Source: Methylacidiphilaceae bacterium UBA1321
GTDB lineage: Bacteria > Verrucomicrobiota > Verrucomicrobiia > Methylacidiphilales > UBA1321
DNA: 5,455 nt
Reading direction: 5' to 3'
NCBI GenBank assembly: GCA_002306945.1
Contig: DBTH01000244.1
Location: forward strand, 1-5,455
In this document: positions 4,230-5,455 of the stretch, piece after piece
How the letters are laid out: the number at the start of each line of letters is the position of its first letter
Position numbering within the stretch: the stretch's first letter is position 1
Program-made: the position numbers and the translations under genes
Notes under the pieces: generated by a model
Seen by the model: the letters and a program-made list of their open reading frames with translations, nothing else
Database searches by the model: none
Told to the model about the DNA's origin: nothing

Positions 4230-4234
4230 AAGGA
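4230..4234 (+). promoter_or_regulatory. Ribosome binding site of pnp
   Basis: AAGGA stands four bases before ATG 4239 and supports that start. It lies about 20 bases after the long hairpin, so it remains free when the hairpin forms. Confidence 0.75.
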
Positions 4235-4238
4235 ATAC

Positions 4239-5455
4239 ATGTCCACACCCGTTAGTGTCTCCGCACCTTACGGCCAGCTCCCTATTATCATCGAGACTGG
4301 CAAAATCGCCAAACTGGCCGACGGAGCCGTCACCGTTCGCTACGGCGAAACCATCGTCGTCGTCACCGCCGTCTCCTCCACCACCATCAAGGAAGGCCAG
4401 GATTTCTTCCCCCTGACTGTTGAATACCGCGAGCGCGCCGCCGCCGTCGGCAAATTCCCCGGTGGCTACTTCAAACGTGAAGGCCGCCCCTCCGAAAAGG
4501 AAATCCTCACCTGTCGCATGACCGACCGCCCCCTGCGGCCGCTCTTCCCCAAGGGCTACCTCTACGACACCCAGATCATCACCACCCTCCTCTCGGCCGA
4601 TGGTGAAAACGATCCCGACATCCTCAGCATCAACGGCGCCTCCGCCGCCCTCATGGTCTCCGACATCCCCTTTGCCCGCCCCATCGGTGCCATCCGCATC
4701 GCCCGCGTCAACGGCCAGCTCGTCGCCAACCCGACGCACTCCCAGATGCTCCAGAGCGACCTCGACCTCGTCTACGTCGGAACCGAAACCGACATCCTCA
4801 TGATCGAAGGCAGCGCCCTCATCCTCCCCGAGGCTGAATTCAAAAAGGCACTCTCCTTCGCCCAGGAACAAGTCCAGATCGTCATCAACCTCCAAAAGGA
4901 TCTCGCCGCCAAAGCCGGCAAGCCCAAGCGCAACGCCCCCCTCTTCGTCGTTCCCGAGCAACTCCTTGAGCTCGCCTACGAAATCGCCGGAGACCGCATC
5001 GAAGGCGCCATCTACCGCCCCAGCAAGGTCGAACGCCAAAAGGCCGTTGCCGAACTCAAAGAAGAAGTTCGCCTCAAGACCATCGAAAAATATCCCGAAG
5101 CCACGCCCTTCGCCATCTCCAGCGCCTTCGACTACCTCCAACAAAAAGCCTTCCGCAAGAGCATCCTCGACCAGAGCAAACGTGCCGACGGTCGCGGCAT
5201 CAAGGACATCCGCGTCCTCGGTGGAGAAGTCGGACTCCTCCCCCGCTCCCACGGCTCGGCCCTCTTCAGCCGCGGCGAGACCCAGGCCCTCTGCCTGACC
5301 ACCCTCGCCTCCATGGAAGAAGCCCAGGAACTCGACGGCTACACCGGCGGAGAAACCTCCAAACGTTTCATCCTCCACTACAACTTCCCCCCCTTCAGCG
5401 TTGGTGAAACCGGTCGCGTTGGTGGACAAAACCGCCGCGAAATCGGCCACGGCGC
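4239..5455 (+). CDS. pnp: Polyribonucleotide nucleotidyltransferase (PNPase), N-terminal 405 residues (partial, runs off right edge)
   Basis: PNPase degrades RNA 3' to 5' with phosphate, releasing nucleoside diphosphates, and can also add tails; it acts as a trimer, often in the degradosome. The reading frame is open from MSTPVSVSAPYGQ to the window edge. The first RNase PH domain holds the conserved KREGRPSEKEILTCRMTDRP block (79-98) and RPLFPKGY. An all-helical linker follows (about 220-310). The second RNase PH domain starts near DGRG (317-320), continues with RSHGSALFSRGETQ, and reaches RREIGHG (399-405) at the edge. About 300 residues are missing, including the active-site Asp pair and the KH and S1 RNA-binding domains expected in a ~700-residue enzyme. 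It follows rpsO with its own ribosome site, behind a long hairpin that may control its mRNA. Codon use is heavily C-ending (GCC, CTC, ATC). Confidence 0.97.
   Translation, partial: MSTPVSVSAPYGQLPIIIETGKIAKLADGAVTVRYGETIVVVTAVSSTTIKEGQDFFPLTVEYRERAAAVGKFPGGYFKREGRPSEKEILTCRMTDRPLRPLFPKGYLYDTQIITTLLSADGENDPDILSINGASAALMVSDIPFARPIGAIRIARVNGQLVANPTHSQMLQSDLDLVYVGTETDILMIEGSALILPEAEFKKALSFAQEQVQIVINLQKDLAAKAGKPKRNAPLFVVPEQLLELAYEIAGDRIEGAIYRPSKVERQKAVAELKEEVRLKTIEKYPEATPFAISSAFDYLQQKAFRKSILDQSKRADGRGIKDIRVLGGEVGLLPRSHGSALFSRGETQALCLTTLASMEEAQELDGYTGGETSKRFILHYNFPPFSVGETGRVGGQNRREIGHG

Noticed and set aside
3711..5450. Very long open frame (579 codons) on the minus strand
   Set aside because: It lies opposite pnp and rpsO. 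The Gly/Asp/Glu/Val/Phe-rich product is what the complement of C-ending codons gives; the plus strand encodes clear PNPase and S15.

Overview
The window looks like the chromosome of a Gram-negative bacterium. A lipoprotein signal peptide, bacterial-type EF-Tu, PurN, S15 and PNPase, and a strong preference for C-ending codons are all visible. The EF-Tu N-terminus, the codon style and the genes that start almost on top of a promoter with no Shine-Dalgarno site suggest the PVC group, most likely Verrucomicrobiota. That placement is an impression from the sequence, not a demonstrated assignment.

Layout. Positions 1-650 (minus strand) hold the start of tuf (EF-Tu, running off the left edge), preceded by a tRNA-Thr(GGT). 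Further upstream is a candidate promoter followed at once by a strong terminator-like hairpin, so a short RNA or an attenuator may sit there. Positions 774-1662 (plus) hold two stand-alone receiver-domain response regulators, linked by a 12-codon reading frame that exactly bridges the gap between them. Positions 1700-2801 (plus) look like accessory DNA: a long imperfect palindrome (1757-1923, MITE-like or a structured leader), a small lipoprotein gene with lower GC, and a 121-residue alanine-rich protein of unknown function. Positions 2851-3008 hold four matching 15-base hairpins inside repeated units, between convergent genes and overlapping the purN stop codon. Positions 3000-3593 (minus) are purN. 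Positions 3792-5455 (plus) are rpsO followed by pnp (cut by the right edge). Almost all of the 144-base gap between them can fold into one long hairpin, which recalls the RNase III-processed pnp leader of E. coli.

Functionally, the edges are core translation and RNA decay genes (tRNA-Thr/tuf; rpsO/pnp), and purN serves purine synthesis. The middle is variable: a receiver-only signalling pair without its kinase, and an uncharacterised lipoprotein plus small-protein pair behind a palindromic element. That pair is the best candidate here for an undescribed system. The most checkable structural signals are the bridging mini-ORF, the promoter-terminator pair upstream of tRNA-Thr, and the hairpin repeats whose stems change in a compensated way.
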